Shown piece by piece: positions 1-12,860 of a stretch of 64,000 nt of DNA. Source of the stretch: Rostratula benghalensis. Lineage: Eukaryota; Chordata; Aves; Charadriiformes; Rostratulidae. The notes under the pieces are model-generated. The model made no database searches. It was not told where the DNA came from and saw only the letters and a program-made list of their open reading frames with translations. The stretch spans positions 352,703-416,702 of the forward strand of contig VXAI01000340.1 in the NCBI GenBank assembly GCA_013399305.1. Reading direction: 5' to 3'. The translations under genes and the position numbers were made by a program. How positions within the stretch are numbered: position 1 is the first letter of the stretch; the number at the start of each line of letters is the position of its first letter.

Positions 1-3000
1 TGGTATTCCAGGTTGAACTGGAATATTAGTGTGGAGCAGTTCTGAAGTAAATCTTTACAACTGGTCTTTTGTCCTGTGACTGGAATATCTGAAAACTGAA
101 CCCTTGGAATATTTATGCCAGAGCAGGTTTCCCAGAATAAATCCAGATATAGGTGCATCCAGATGAATAACATTCATATATATAGCTGTTCTTTCTTTCT
201 CTTTTTCATTGCACGCCTATATTAATATGCACTAATTCTTGATTTGTATGTTTTAAGACTGTATAGATATAACTGGCTTTGCACAAGCTGCATATTATTG
301 CCAAGGCATCATTATCAGCCACATCAAAATCAGGTTTTGTCAAGAGCACCTTTTAACTGAGGAGGTTTCTAATCAAATCTGAACTTTCTCCATGTGGCTA
401 TTCAGCACGTGACTCATCCTAATATCTAAAGTACATCTGGAGAGAAGTCTCTATTGAGATGCAATTAGACACGAAAATTTGCCACCTGAAATTGTGTACT
501 TAGAATGCTTACATTTCACATTAAAAAAAAAAAAAAAAATTAGCAAGGTACTTTGTTCTGGATCATGGAATTCTGAGCAAAGGTACTTTCATACATCAGA
601 CACGTGAGATGATATTTCTTCCATTGACCTGCGTCTACCATACCTGTATCAGTAGTCTGTAGGATCTGTAATCTGGATTCCCAAAATCCCAGAGGGAGGC
701 AAGAGGGTATAATTTATAACATAACGTAACATAACAATGTTTTTAAGTCTGGTCATTTCTCAACTTCTCCTTCCATGGAAATTTTAATATTTCATATTTT
801 CACTATAATTCAAAATGAAGCTAATAGCTAAACAAGGATAATTCCCTGTAGAACTGGAAGTCTTGATTCACATCTGATTCTTGTTACCAAAACATAAGAA
901 GATCAGGAAATATATGGCATTATTATTTTCTTTTATTTGTTTCAATCTATTGATTTTCCTTAATGTTTGAATTGGTTTTGCTCATAGTTTTTATACATAT
1001 ACGCCAGGAATGTACACAGCTTATTTGGACTTAGGCTGCATGTTTTATTCATTTTAAGAACAGGATAACTTGTTTAAGATTGCTCCCTTCCCATTCCTGT
1101 TTTTCCTGCTTTCTGCAAATACTCATTTGGTCAGATTCAACCTGAAGTAATTCAAATTGAGGCATAAAGCTTTCAGAAAATAATGTAATTTAATATGAAT
1201 GATGGAAAGGATCTTCTATGGGAGAAATACCATAATATTCCCCAAAATTTATGATATCTGAAATGTGCAGCATCTTATTTAACATTATTATTCATGAGTA
1301 AACTTCAAGAATAGCATCAAGATAATCTGTGAACAGATTTCTACATATTACTTGCATGAGCAAGCAGCAAGCACTTTCTTGTATCAATTACTTTAAGCAT
1401 TACAGTTCTTTTAAATATGTTTTGTTTTCTTTCTACTATGTGGGTTTTTCTGTTCCTTTGTGTTTAGAAGATATTATTGGTAACATAAGAAAAAGAACAA
1501 AGCTTTGTTGTAAGACTTTCTCTGGTCCTTATACCACTTCAAATAATTTGCAGTGGGTTTTTGTTCTCCTGTGAAAGGAATAGCAATCTTAGCATTAAAA
1601 AATTGCTTATTAACAATTACAAATACCTGTTATAATTAATTTACTAGTCTATTTAATCTAGCTGTAAAAATGCAGTTTTCCGTAAATTTCAAAAAACCCT
1701 TCAGCATTACTGCCATTACCTTAATCCTGTTTGTTTTGAATGGGTTCGGTTCATTACAAAAGGTTCATGACAATCTCATATGAATAGGATTGAAACAGAG
1801 AGATGTAACCTGTCATGTCGACTTCGATAATACAGTTTTACCTACATTTTGCACTACTGCTAACACAATGAGATATAATTTGAAACAACCTATTTCAAAA
1901 TTGCCAGTTGACATTTGAATGCAACAAGAAAATACTTCCCACATTGTTCACAGATGACTCACGTACTTTCTCTGGTCCATCTCGTATACCATGTTAGTCT
2001 GTCCAAGATGCCTTAATCTATAATAAAATAAGATAATGTAAATTATCTTGGATTTCCATAAAATATTTTTATCCTTTTTCATATTTTAAGGCAAAAGTAT
2101 ATTAGAATCTAGTCACTTCATTTAATCTTTTATATTTGGAAGAGGATGAAGTTAGCTTGCGCTTGAGGGTAACCTAGAGCTTTGACAATAATACATATAA
2201 TCAAAAAAGCTTATTTATATTGATATAGATAGGAAGGGACTTACATGAGTGTTTTTTAAAAACTTTCTACTTAGAAGTGGTATTTTCAAACAGAAGCTAC
2301 TCAGACTGCTCGTTCACTTTTACAGAGAGTAATTGAGTAGTCAGAAGCAAAGGCATAGCACCAATCATTTGTCACTGAAATAATATGTAGTTTCCTTATG
2401 CTTATCTCTAGAAGTAAAAAAAACCAAAAAAACTTTAAATTTATCTCTTAGATACAACTAGAAAAGTTATGCAACACCTAAACTCAGTTAAATGTTGCTA
2501 AAACCTTGACTGATTAATATTTGATAATTTTCCATTTATTTTGAATAAAGATTATCATGCATGATTAAAAACTTTGGTGGAAGAAAAATATAAATTTTAC
2601 TCATATTTGTGTGAAGAGAACATACAAGAGCTTACCCTGGAAAGATACACTCAAAGCCAATGGGCAGGTGTGATATTTTTCCAATAAGGGAGGTCAGATT
2701 GGGCTCTAGAATTTTTGGACCTATGCAGGTGTCTCTCGATAAGCTCTCATAACTCATACCATTCAACTAGAGGCTGCTTGTCCTTTAGCCTCAACAGTGT
2801 ATATTAAATGCAAATGCAATAGAGAATGTATAAAACTTGCCTTTCAACACTGGTTGTCATGGCTTTACTCTCGCAGCAAGACCTTCCTGCTGCCACATAC
2901 TTTTTTGTGCCTAAATAGAGTAGTATAAATCTTACTGTAATATAAATTAGTTTATTTCTCAGTTGTAATAATATGCAAGGATGAGTTTCCCTTAGGGTTT

Positions 3001-6000
3001 TGTAGCTAGTATCTTTCTAAAGCAGCTGTTTAGGGAAGGGATAACATCTAAATGGTGACAGGAAGTACATCCTGGAAATGCCACATGCCCTCAGAAATAA
3101 CATTGCAATGGCACTGCTCCTTAATGAACGTGTTTTGCAGATCAATCAAATACATTAACTCTAAACCAGTTTAGTTGAATTGTGAAGGCAAAAAACATAC
3201 ACATGGAAAGTAACATGGAGAGCAGGAATATGGAATAAGGGAGTTTAAATGGAAATATAATATCTGAAGCAGAACTATTTTTTTTTAAAAAAAGCATGAG
3301 CCATTCTTCTCAACATGATTTGGGGAAATGTAAAATTGGCTTGCATACAAATAAATGAAAGATGAAGGATTTCTAGAGTTTAGCAAACTTGTGGATTTTA
3401 TTCTTATGCTTTTAAAGTCTTTCAGACTTCATAGAAAAAATTACTGCTTGCTCATACCGATAATACGTTGACATTTGTGCACAGACTATCTAGAAGTTAT
3501 TTACACAGACACTATAGAAGAATATAAACTTCAAAATTTACTTGTGAATACTAAGTTTAAAGAGAGAAAAATGCTGTTTATATTATTCACTTATAATGAT
3601 GACACATAATATATGTTAACAAATAAATATGCATGGTATTGATGAACAAATCACCCCACTACATAACCTGTGTTCAATTTAATTTTTAAAAGATGGAAGA
3701 AAAACATGGCATGTTCTTTTGAGTAATGAAAGCTTCTTTGATAATGTCCTCAGATTAATTTCCTTCCATGGAGTCATTTCTGTTCTTTTTCATGGTTTTG
3801 ATGCTAAATTTTGGATCTGAAAAATACTTTCATATATGTTCTTTTTTTTATCAAGAGTTGTGGGACTGTTAATGTCAACCTCAGAAGGAAAAAGTGTCCA
3901 TGTGATCTGATGTTAAATTATAATCTCAATGAAATGATAGTTTGTTAAAGTTTTGGTGGGAATTATACAACTGCTTTTGTTTGCAAGTCAGCTATAACTT
4001 GTCTGTAGCTGTGGACTTAGAACATGCAAAAAACCGTTGCAATAGAAAGAAATGGTTGTTGTTTATCACAATTCATGCTTAGTGCCATGGGTAGCTAGAT
4101 TTATTAACGAAATCAAATATTGACTTGGTACTGATTTCAAGGCAAACAACTGAATTTCTTTTAAGTTCATGGCTTGACGACTTTGCTTCAATGTACCAAC
4201 TAATAATAATAAAGACTATTTTTTCTATTTACTTAACCGTTAATAGGTATGCAGTTATTATCAGATTTTTAAGACCAATCTTGTCATTTATCAGGTGCTC
4301 AGTAAATATAAAGGTTCTAGTTCAGGAAGGTTCCAAACAATCTGCAAGTTAAATAACACAATTTTTGGGTAACCGCATGCTATTTTCATTACAATCTGAG
4401 CCCTGTAAGCTATTTCCAATGTAACATCCTTCTCAAACTTATTCCAGCAAAGTAAATGCCATGACTGCAAGATATGAATATTCCAATAGGTGCCCTGAAT
4501 CCAAGAACTCTTACTCTCATTGTGTGCTCTCTGCTATATAACTTTTTCCATGTAAATTAATAATTATGAAGTTTGCATTCTGGGCATTCCTCTTTTCTCA
4601 TTATGCACCTTTTTTCTTGTTTCTCACTTGCTAGTAGCTGTGGTTTATGATGCCATCTCGCTGTGGTATGCTTACATTAAAGCCACTATGCTGGAACTGA
4701 ATTCAACTAGTTAAATCTCCAGCACCTCTTACAGAGCCACACTGACTTCTCTCAGCCCTCAAAAGAGCAAACCCACGTCGTGATCTGAATGACAAATTCA
4801 ATTGCAAGAAAAAAACGTGGATCATAAAATAAAATCATAGCTTGAGAGAAGAGACTGTCCTTAGGAATTTTATTTTCTCCACTGGATTGGAGCAAGGAAG
4901 AAATGGGGAGGCATGCCTATCCATGAAAATAGAGGTATGCTCAGCAGGGGATTTCATGAAGGTAATGGAGGTGCGTTTAGCTGAACAGGATCCTGCTGCA
5001 GCTGATGGAGAGAGGAGCTCTGGTCTGTAGGTGATAAAAAGCACCTGCATTAAACTTCTACTCTGAATCATCATCTGCAGGAGTCTGTTTTTGCTGACTG
5101 TGTAGGGAGCCTGGGGAGACTCACCAACTTACTTGGACATCAAAGTGAAGCAGCTGAAGTCAGCTTCCTGCCTTATTCTTGCAAACACAGCCCAGGACAA
5201 GTTGGGCCACTGGTCATTGTAGATAACCACGTGTAAACAGCACAACCTGCAATGGACGGCAACTACTGCTGTTCATTCTCCGTTGCTCAGGATCATGGTG
5301 TTCTTTCTGTTACTTTCTCCCTAAAACATCAGTCTTAGATCTCCCATGACTGCCTTTGGACTTGGCTATCTGTCTCAGCCTTACCCATTTCAGTCAAGGC
5401 ATTTTCATCCTCAATATCTAGACTGAGAAACATGAATTACTTTAAAATACTCAATAGGTGGATATTGTAGTTGCTCTGCAGGATCTTCCAGTAATCAAAG
5501 CCTTCAGCATGATAGGTAGGTATTTTCTGACTTAGTCCTTTTCTGTATTCACTAATCTATACTAAGCACAAATTCTATGTTTAAACAAAGTATAGAACAA
5601 TGACATCTATTTATGACTTGGCTCTAGCTTTTTTGAGATTTGACTTATTGAATGTATGTGTTTCCTCTTTGCTTTATATGAGAAAAATCATAGTGGAGGT
5701 AGATAGTTTAGAACAGGGAATTAATATCTCTGAACCACTGTTTCTCTTACCAGCAAGAAATACTTGGTTTGTTTGAAAATTACATGTGGTAGTGAGAGAG
5801 GTTATATCCCACATGATCACTAATCAGGTAAAAACAATATAATGAAACACTCTATAAAAAGGACTGAACATCAAATTAGAATAACACATCAATTAGTTTA
5901 GTGTACCTCACTTTTGGGTGAAGAGTACAAGAGGTTTTGGGGTACAGGTAGCAATGTGGGCAGAAGCAGAAGAACAATAGTCTAAAGACAAAGTGAATGC

Positions 6001-6740
6001 TGTTAGAGAGTTTACCCGGGTGGGACACCAGGACCAACGGAGTGACCATCTGAATTCTGGCCCTCAGTCTGTCTGGCGCATTTCCCCTTCCCAAGGATGA
6101 CAAGGAGCATTTGCCCAAGAAAGAGCAAACCACCGCAGGCACAGAGTGATGTTTCCTTTAGCATATCCTGCAAGCTTTCAGAAATTTGTGGTTGAGGGAC
6201 TTGAGCCAGTATCCATGTGTTTAATAGTTTTCACAGTGTGTTTCTTATGGTAGTTCGTCCAATTACCTTTTGAGTCCACATGAGTTTTTGCTATTAGGCC
6301 AGAAGCACGGGCACAGTGTCACAGTGTCGTGACACTGCCATGGTTTTGAGCTGGTCTTACTGTTTGTCCTTGGTGCTTTGCCCTGTGCTGGGATGACTTT
6401 ACCTAAGAGGGCCCCGAGTGACTGAGTGGACATGTGCTGCTGGTTGTACAGGGGCATCCCTGTCTTTAGAGCTGGTACTGGGACATGGGTGCTGCTCACC
6501 TCGTAGGTGAATGCTACAGAGTCACAGTCAACTCCCTCAAGAATATTGTGGAGAAGCATGTTTCCCTTCTTTCTCCTCAAAGAGAAGTTGGGTACTTCAA
6601 AAGTTAGGACATTCTTCTGCATTTCAGGTTAATATCCCTCTGGCAGAGAACCGCACAGTCTATTTTTTTTTTTTTCTTTTTTTAATGGCCAAAAATCATT
6701 TTGTGGGCAGTATTCAGGATGCTAAATAATTTTTTATTTA

Positions 6741-7345
6741 TCATAGAATAATAGAATTGTCTATGTCTAGGTAGGTAGGGACCTTTGAGGGCACCTAGTC
6801 CAACCATCAAGTTAACTCTGACAAAACCATATCACTGAGTACTATGCCAACCTGTCTTTTAAATACCTCCAGAGGTGGTGTCTTAACCGCTTCCCTGGGC
6901 AGCCTATTCCAAGGCTTAATAACACTTTCTGTGAAAAAAAAATTTCCTGTTATCCAATCTGGACCTCCTCTGGTGCAACTTGTGACATGGGAGCAGAAAC
7001 CAACCCCTGCACCTCTACAACCTCCTTTCAGGTAGTGGTAGAGAACAATAAAGTCTCCCGTTATCCTCCTCTTCTCCAGGTTGAACAACCCCAGCTACTT
7101 CAGGCTTTCCTCATAAGGCTTACTCTCCAGACTCCTCACCAGATTTAATTGCCCTTCTCTGGACCCACTCCAGCACCTCAATGTCTTTTTTGTAGTAAAG
7201 GGCTCCAAACTGTACACAGTATTCTAGATAGGGCCTCACTGGTGCCAGCTAGAGGGGGACAACCTCCCAAGTCCTACTCACCACACTGTTCCTGATAAAG
7301 GCCAGGATGCTGTTGGCCTTCTTGGCCACCTGGGCACACTGCTGG
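6741..7345 (-). mobile_element. CR1 LINE, 5'-truncated, minus strand
   Basis: The + strand begins with TCATAGAAT-type octamers, the reverse complement of the CR1 3' end. Read on the minus strand, 6807-7088 encodes a degraded CR1 ORF2 C-terminus containing FNLEKRRITGDFIVLYHYLKGG and, further on, WNRLPREAVKTPPLEVFKRQ, both hallmarks of this family. The copy ends near 7345 in the stretch about another genomic element competing in the same reading region, beyond which the family match is lost. It is about 600 bases long, so most of the roughly 4.5-kb parent element is missing, as is normal for 5'-truncated LINE insertions. It lies antisense to HCN1 in intron 3 and is presumably inert. The left boundary is firm; the right boundary is good to about 20 bases. 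Confidence 0.93.
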
Positions 7346-8385
7346 AATCATATCATTTTATTACCTTGAAAGTCTTGCAGACTCTGGTAAGCACCTGCAC
7401 TTTTAGGCCGTCTGAATTTGAGAACAGGTCATCAGCAAACTCAGATGAGTTCTCAGAAAAAGAATAGCCTCTGACCTAGATCCAGCCTACTTGCTTTAAC
7501 ACCAAGGTTTGTTCTTTTCGTAGAGCCAAAATAGGTTTTCAGCTGCAAAACTCCTTTGCTTCCTGCTGTCACTGCTTAATAAAATAATCCACAGGTTTTT
7601 GTAGGACATAGCATTAGATGAAGGACTATGATTTACTAAAAGAGAAGACCAGCTGTTTGAGGGCTCAGATATTTAGTAAGTTAATTTCCTGAAGAACTGT
7701 AAAGTAACCAGATGTAGCCCAGTCTCAAAGGTATCAGGTTAGGAAATAAATCCAAAAACTGACAACAAAAGCATTGCCTTCAATACAATCTATGCGAAGA
7801 AAAATACTTAAGAACAGCACTGAACCTCGTCCTTAAAACCTATGTTACTTAAAGAGAAAATAAAATATGATAAAAATTGTATTTTTAGACTAAGAGGAAA
7901 AATATTTGAATTTGCCTATGTGGTACCAAACGTAACCTTGCCAGGGAAATTGCCTGGTTTTTAAAGCACTGGAAATCCTGAATCCTAGTCCAAACCTTTA
8001 TGCTGATTCTCTGTGTGAAAGTGGCATTGGTTCACCTTGATTCATTTTTAAGCAGATTAAAACATATTCAGACCCTATGTAGACACATTTGCCTTTATGA
8101 GTGGATTATACTAGACTGTTTTAATCTACTGTAATCCGCATATCTTTTTTTCTTAAGGACACATTCCTGCAAATACTTACAAAAAATTTTTTTTAGTTTT
8201 TATATATAGAACAAGGATGAAAGCATTTCTTGGAAAACCAGGTTTTGCATGTGTTAAGAAGTGAGAAAGTGTCGTGATACTGTGATTTTGTGCATGTCTA
8301 TGTACATTGCAATTTATGTATCAGGTCTGCCTAGCCTTTTTCTTAATGACAACCTTTTCTGCCACTAACTAAACTGGTTGTTTAC

Positions 8386-8889
8386 AATTGGAGTATTGTG
8401 TCCAATTCTGGGCTCTTCAGTTCAAGAAGGACAGAGAACTAATGGAAAGAGTCACGTGGAGAGCTACAAAGATGATCAAGGGAATGGAGCATCTCTCTTA
8501 TATAAGAGGAAAGGCTGAGACACCTGGGTCTGTTTAACCTGGAGAAGAGAAGACTGACAGGGGATCCCATCAATGAATATCTAAAGAGCAGGTATCAAGA
8601 CAGTTCCAGACTCTTTTCAGTGGACCCAAGCAACAGGACAAGGGACAACAGCCACAAAATGGAGACAGAAAATTCAATCTCAACATGAGCAAAACCTTCT
8701 TCACTCTGAGGGTGATGGAGCAGTGGAGCCGGCTGCCCAGATTGGGTGTGGAGTCTCCTTTATGAAGACATTCAAAACCCACCTGGATGCATTATTTTGC
8801 TTTAGGTGAACCTGCTTTGGCAGGAGGATTGGTCTAGGTGATCTCTGAAGGTTACTTCCAACCCCTACCATTCTGTTATTCTGTGATTC
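8386..8889 (+). mobile_element. CR1 LINE, 5'-truncated, plus strand
   Basis: The copy starts near TGGAGTATTGTGTCCAATTC, a conserved part of the CR1 reverse transcriptase C-terminal region, and ends with the CR1 3' terminus TTCTGTTATTCTGTGATTC. In between are recognisable motifs of the family: an [12 protein letters not shown] stretch near 8535 and the segment encoding the equivalent of VMEQWSRLPRLGVES near 8713-8760. Frames are broken by stops and indels. It lies in the same sense as HCN1. Boundaries are judged by eye against my memory of the avian CR1 consensus; the 3' end is firm and the 5' end is good to about 20 bases. Confidence 0.92.
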
Positions 8890-11800
8890 CTTGGTTTTAT
8901 GTAGTTTCAAAATAAGAGGTTGCTTTTAGCACTCAGCGAGTTAAAAGTCCACTAGCAAAATCATAACATTTTCATTTGGCATTTGGGATCTGATGCTTCA
9001 ACTAATTTGATGTCTAGTCACAGTTTATCACAGAAAAGAGAGATGCAGTTCCTTCTTCAGAATTTTTTTTTCTAACTTGCTTGCAAAGGTTGTCTGTGAC
9101 AGTGGAGAGTCTTCCTAACAGTTTTCAGTAAAGCAGTACGCTATGGAGTCACGAATCAGGTTTATGTCACTTCATTCCTTCAGCTGTCTCCCAGAACTGT
9201 ACTATATTAAGCTCACTCATATTATCCTCTGCCTGTTCTTGATTATCAGATAGCTACTGTTGAAAATTCAAAGCTTTTCTCAGTGGTTGTGTTATAAAAG
9301 CATTTCATAAATGGTTTGATTCAATGCTTGGAGCTTGTTAAGTAAACTGTTTTGCATCATATCCAGTTCCTTTCACCAACTGAAAAGAGCAGAAAAAAAG
9401 ATACGGTGTCTTTAATGTGCTCTGATTTTTCACCTTGTCCGAATAGCACTGTTTCATGAACTTCATTTTCTCATCAAAAGTCCTTCCTTGCAAGATTTAT
9501 GTATTCTCTCATTAAACATGCCATTGGTTTGGCTCTTTTTCCCCTCCTTTTTTCTGGGAAGAAAGAAAGCTTCTCTCTGGGATGAATTGTTTGCCCAGTG
9601 AAATTATGTTTACTAAAAACCTGTAGATGTACTTACTTATTGTAATCACTTATTATGACCACACAATTTTTACTGTATACTTACTGTGATTAGGACATAT
9701 TTTTCCTTTGGCAGACAACGTGTCTCTGTTCCAGTCAGTTCCTTGTAAACAATGACACTAAAGTTCATTTCAGGATCAAAAAGCAGTGTTGTTTTAACTT
9801 CATCTAGCTTTGAGTGTGCTACGAGAGAGGAAAACGAAAGCCAAATGTCTTCATCAGATTTTTAGATTGTTTGATACATTTCAATGCAAGGGACTTGGAG
9901 AACAAAGTTCAGCTTAGAATGGCACGGTAACATCTGCTGTTTCAGTGATACGCATTTATCAAAATTTCATTTTTTTGGTATATATTTTGTGATAATGAGG
10001 TTTATTTCAAAGGAGCGGAGAAGGAATAATTAGTGGCACTATTTATTAACTAAAGATGATGCCACTTAATAAGGTTGAAAACAAATGTATAAAAAAATTA
10101 GTCACAACTGGTAGGCAAAGCCTAGATCCCCACAATGTCCCTCTTGTAGAAGTATTTCCCTTCTTGTGAGAGTTCTATACGGAACAGAAACACAAACCTT
10201 TTGAAAATGTCTTTCTGCTTCACTGCATTCTGATCTCGCTTTTCCATCAGATGGACATGACACAAAGCAACAGGTAAATTTTGAAAAATTCTTCTACCAG
10301 TATTTGTCCCTCAGTTTGTCACTGAGTGAGTGACATGGAGGCTGTATTAATACTGGTAGATTAAACATGCTCTGGTCTGTTTTGTATCCTGGAAGTCAAT
10401 GCTTCCACAACCTATCCCCATACAACCGGACTTCCATTACCAAGGCACGTTGGTCTTAAGTGAAGCTATCATAACTATCAGGCTGTATTCAGGGGTTGTT
10501 TCGGAGAGTATGAATTGGCCCAAGACAAAACCACCACTTTCTGAAAAATTCCGAGTACAGACAATCAAATTCCACAGTGACAGAAACTTTCCTAGCACGA
10601 TTAAATTTTCACTTTGGAAAAATAGACATAATTTGTATTTTAAATTTTAGTCTAAAATATATAAAAGCTGTGTGACAGCTTTTTAGGCTGTAATTCCTTA
10701 AAAATTCTTATGAAAATAATCCTTTGGAATGACATGTTATTTTAAATGGGATCAATGCATTATTAACTTTCTTCAGTCTTCTGGGCTCAGTTAAGGGAGC
10801 ACAGCAACCAGATAAAAGAATGAGTCAGAGTGGGCTGATTCACAGGCAAAAGAATAGAAAAAGTTTTTTTCCCATAAGTTTTAATTTATTATTTTGTAAC
10901 TCTGTGCTTAAGCCAAATATCCGTGTTTCTGTTAGTGTTTATGAGTTGCCACACTGATTCTACAATGAAAGTTATTTATCCTTACCTTGAAAAGGTGTTC
11001 ACAGGTAGATATTCTTGCTGCTTGCTTTTAATGTGGGAATGTATTAGCAGATAAAGATCCATTTTTTTCTGCATAAAGAAAAATTAAAGAAGAATAAAGA
11101 TCTGCCATGCTACATTGTTTTTGTTTGATGGCTAGTTTCAAAGACACAGTCCCAAAACATGAATAAGCTGTAATGACAGCAAAATCATGTAACAGCTATG
11201 AACAAAGTAAATATATAATATTTAGTCATTACTCAACCAGGCAAACCTCTTTTCCTGTGGAATGCAATGCCAAACACTTTCTAAAATGTTTCTGCCAGTA
11301 TTGGTTGTGAAAGTATATGCTGAGTCATTTGCACCATCTGTTATCTGTGCACATACCAGCGGAGAGAAATGTTGAGAAGTTTCTGAAGACATCTGCTTAT
11401 TTCACAGAGCTTACCAACTGAGGTTTGTTTCCTTAAATCACAATTACTTACATACTTCCTAAAATATACTCTTCTTCCTTGTACCTCTTAAGATTTTTAG
11501 AACAGCAGCATTTTTAGTCTTCCAAGTCTGATCCCCCCTTGCCTGTGTTTACTAGTTTTAGAAAACAAGAGATTCTTAGTAATAATAGCTATGACAAGAA
11601 GAGGAGGTTTTGCATGATAGTACATTCACCATTACATGAATTTTTAAAAAAATATTGCACAACTTTCCCATTGGCCATCTTGTTTATTCAGTGTTGAAAA
11701 TGCTAAGATGGTTTTTTGCTGTAGCTTCTTGTCTGAGATTTTGACTAATGTGTCATTCTAAGGTACTGTATGAAGTCGGTATGCAACTGGCTGACAGACA

Positions 11801-11943
11801 AGTATCTAAGCTATTTATCTATATCAAAATGTATATATGTATTACTGCTGAAATGATTGATTTAATGTAGAGGCCCAATTATAGTCTCAGGTCAGTGTTA
11901 TGCACGTATCACTGGTTGACATAGGGAAATGACTACTAATGGG

Positions 11944-12584
11944 TGTAACTTTTTCTGGTTCCAGCTGGGCTAGAGTTAATTTTCTTTCTAGTGATTGCTG
12001 TGTTTCAGATTTAGTATGAATGCCAGTAAGGCATATTGGTTATACAACTCAATGACTTTTTTCAGCTTCCCATATAAGCTGAGAGGGACCACAGACAGAG
12101 TGATGGAAAGGCTGATGGAATTTTTCATACCATAGATGTCACAGTATACATATTGGAGTTGGCTGGGGTGGGGAGGGAAACCACTTCTCAGATCTGGCTG
12201 GGCAACCAGGTCATTGTATGGTGAGAGTTAGTTGTTTCTTGTGTATTCTCTCATAGAATCAGTTTAGTTAAGAGTTTTTTAAGAGTTCTTTAAGATCATT
12301 GAGTCCAGTCATTAAACTAGCACTGAGAAGTTATCACTAAATCATGTCCATCAGCACTACATTACATCTTTTAAATACCTCCAGGGATGGCAACTTATTA
12401 TTATTTTTATTATAGTTATTGTTATTTTCCTTTTCCATTATTTTTCTATTAAACTGTCTTTATCTCAACCCATTATTTAGGGGTTTTTTCCCCTTTGCCC
12501 TCCTTTTCTCCTGCTTATCCCTACCCTGTGCAGGGGAAAAGAGGGAGTGAATGAGTAGTTGCTGGCTGGGACTAAAACACAACA
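11944..12584 (+). mobile_element. Solo LTR of an avian endogenous retrovirus, split by a CR1
   Basis: Two blocks, 11944-12250 and 12396-12584, match in order my memory of a common avian LTR. The first has GGGCTAGAGTTAATTTTC near 11968, then TTTTTCAGCTTCCCAT, and a CATACCATAGATGTCACAG segment. The second has a TTA-rich run, CTATTAAACTGTCTTTATCT near 12446 with an ATTAAA-type polyadenylation signal at 12448-12453, and a purine-rich GGGAGTGAATGAG end. A CR1 fragment interrupts it. The outer ends look like TG...ACA, but I could not fix a target-site duplication. No gag, pol or env sequence flanks it, so it is a solo LTR, probably old given several internal deletions. The class (ERVL-like is my guess) is uncertain. 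Confidence 0.75.
12251..12395 (-). mobile_element. CR1 LINE 3' fragment inserted in the LTR
   Basis: It begins with TCATAGAATCA at 12251, the reverse complement of the CR1 3' end, and runs through a degraded ATTGAGTCCAGTCATTAAACTA segment (the CR1 'our group of caught' equivalent is not needed to identify it) to AAATACCTCCAGGGATGG near 12390, which is diagnostic of CR1. It is about 145 bases long and heavily 5'-truncated. LTR sequence resumes directly after it, so it inserted into an LTR that was already present. It is too short to code for anything. Confidence 0.82.
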
Positions 12585-12800
12585 AACTTATATTCCTAAA
12601 TATGAAAGCAGAATCAGAATTTGAAGACATGTAGGTGCCACATCCAAAGCATAAGAAACTTTTGAGGACAATAAAAGTTTTATGGGAATTTAAATTGGAA
12701 GAATTTGGCCATTGAATTTAGGTGATGGAAGATTTGGTAAGAAACATTTATTGCTTTTTCTAGCTCTGTCTGGCATATGTACTAGAAATGTCATTCACAT

Positions 12801-12860
12801 NNNNNNNNNNNNNNNNNNNNNNNNNNNNNNNNNNNNNNNNNNNNNNNNNNNNNNNNNNNN
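12801..12860. other. Assembly gap (60 N)
   Basis: Sixty consecutive undetermined bases lie in intron 3. The true length is unknown. The flanks are unique AT-rich sequence, with no sign of an exon on either side. Confidence 0.99.

Noticed and set aside
6263..6622. 119-residue minus-strand open frame in intron 3
   Set aside because: It has no similarity that I recognise, no splice or promoter context and no conserved domain pattern. A frame of this length is expected by chance in a locally GC-richer patch.
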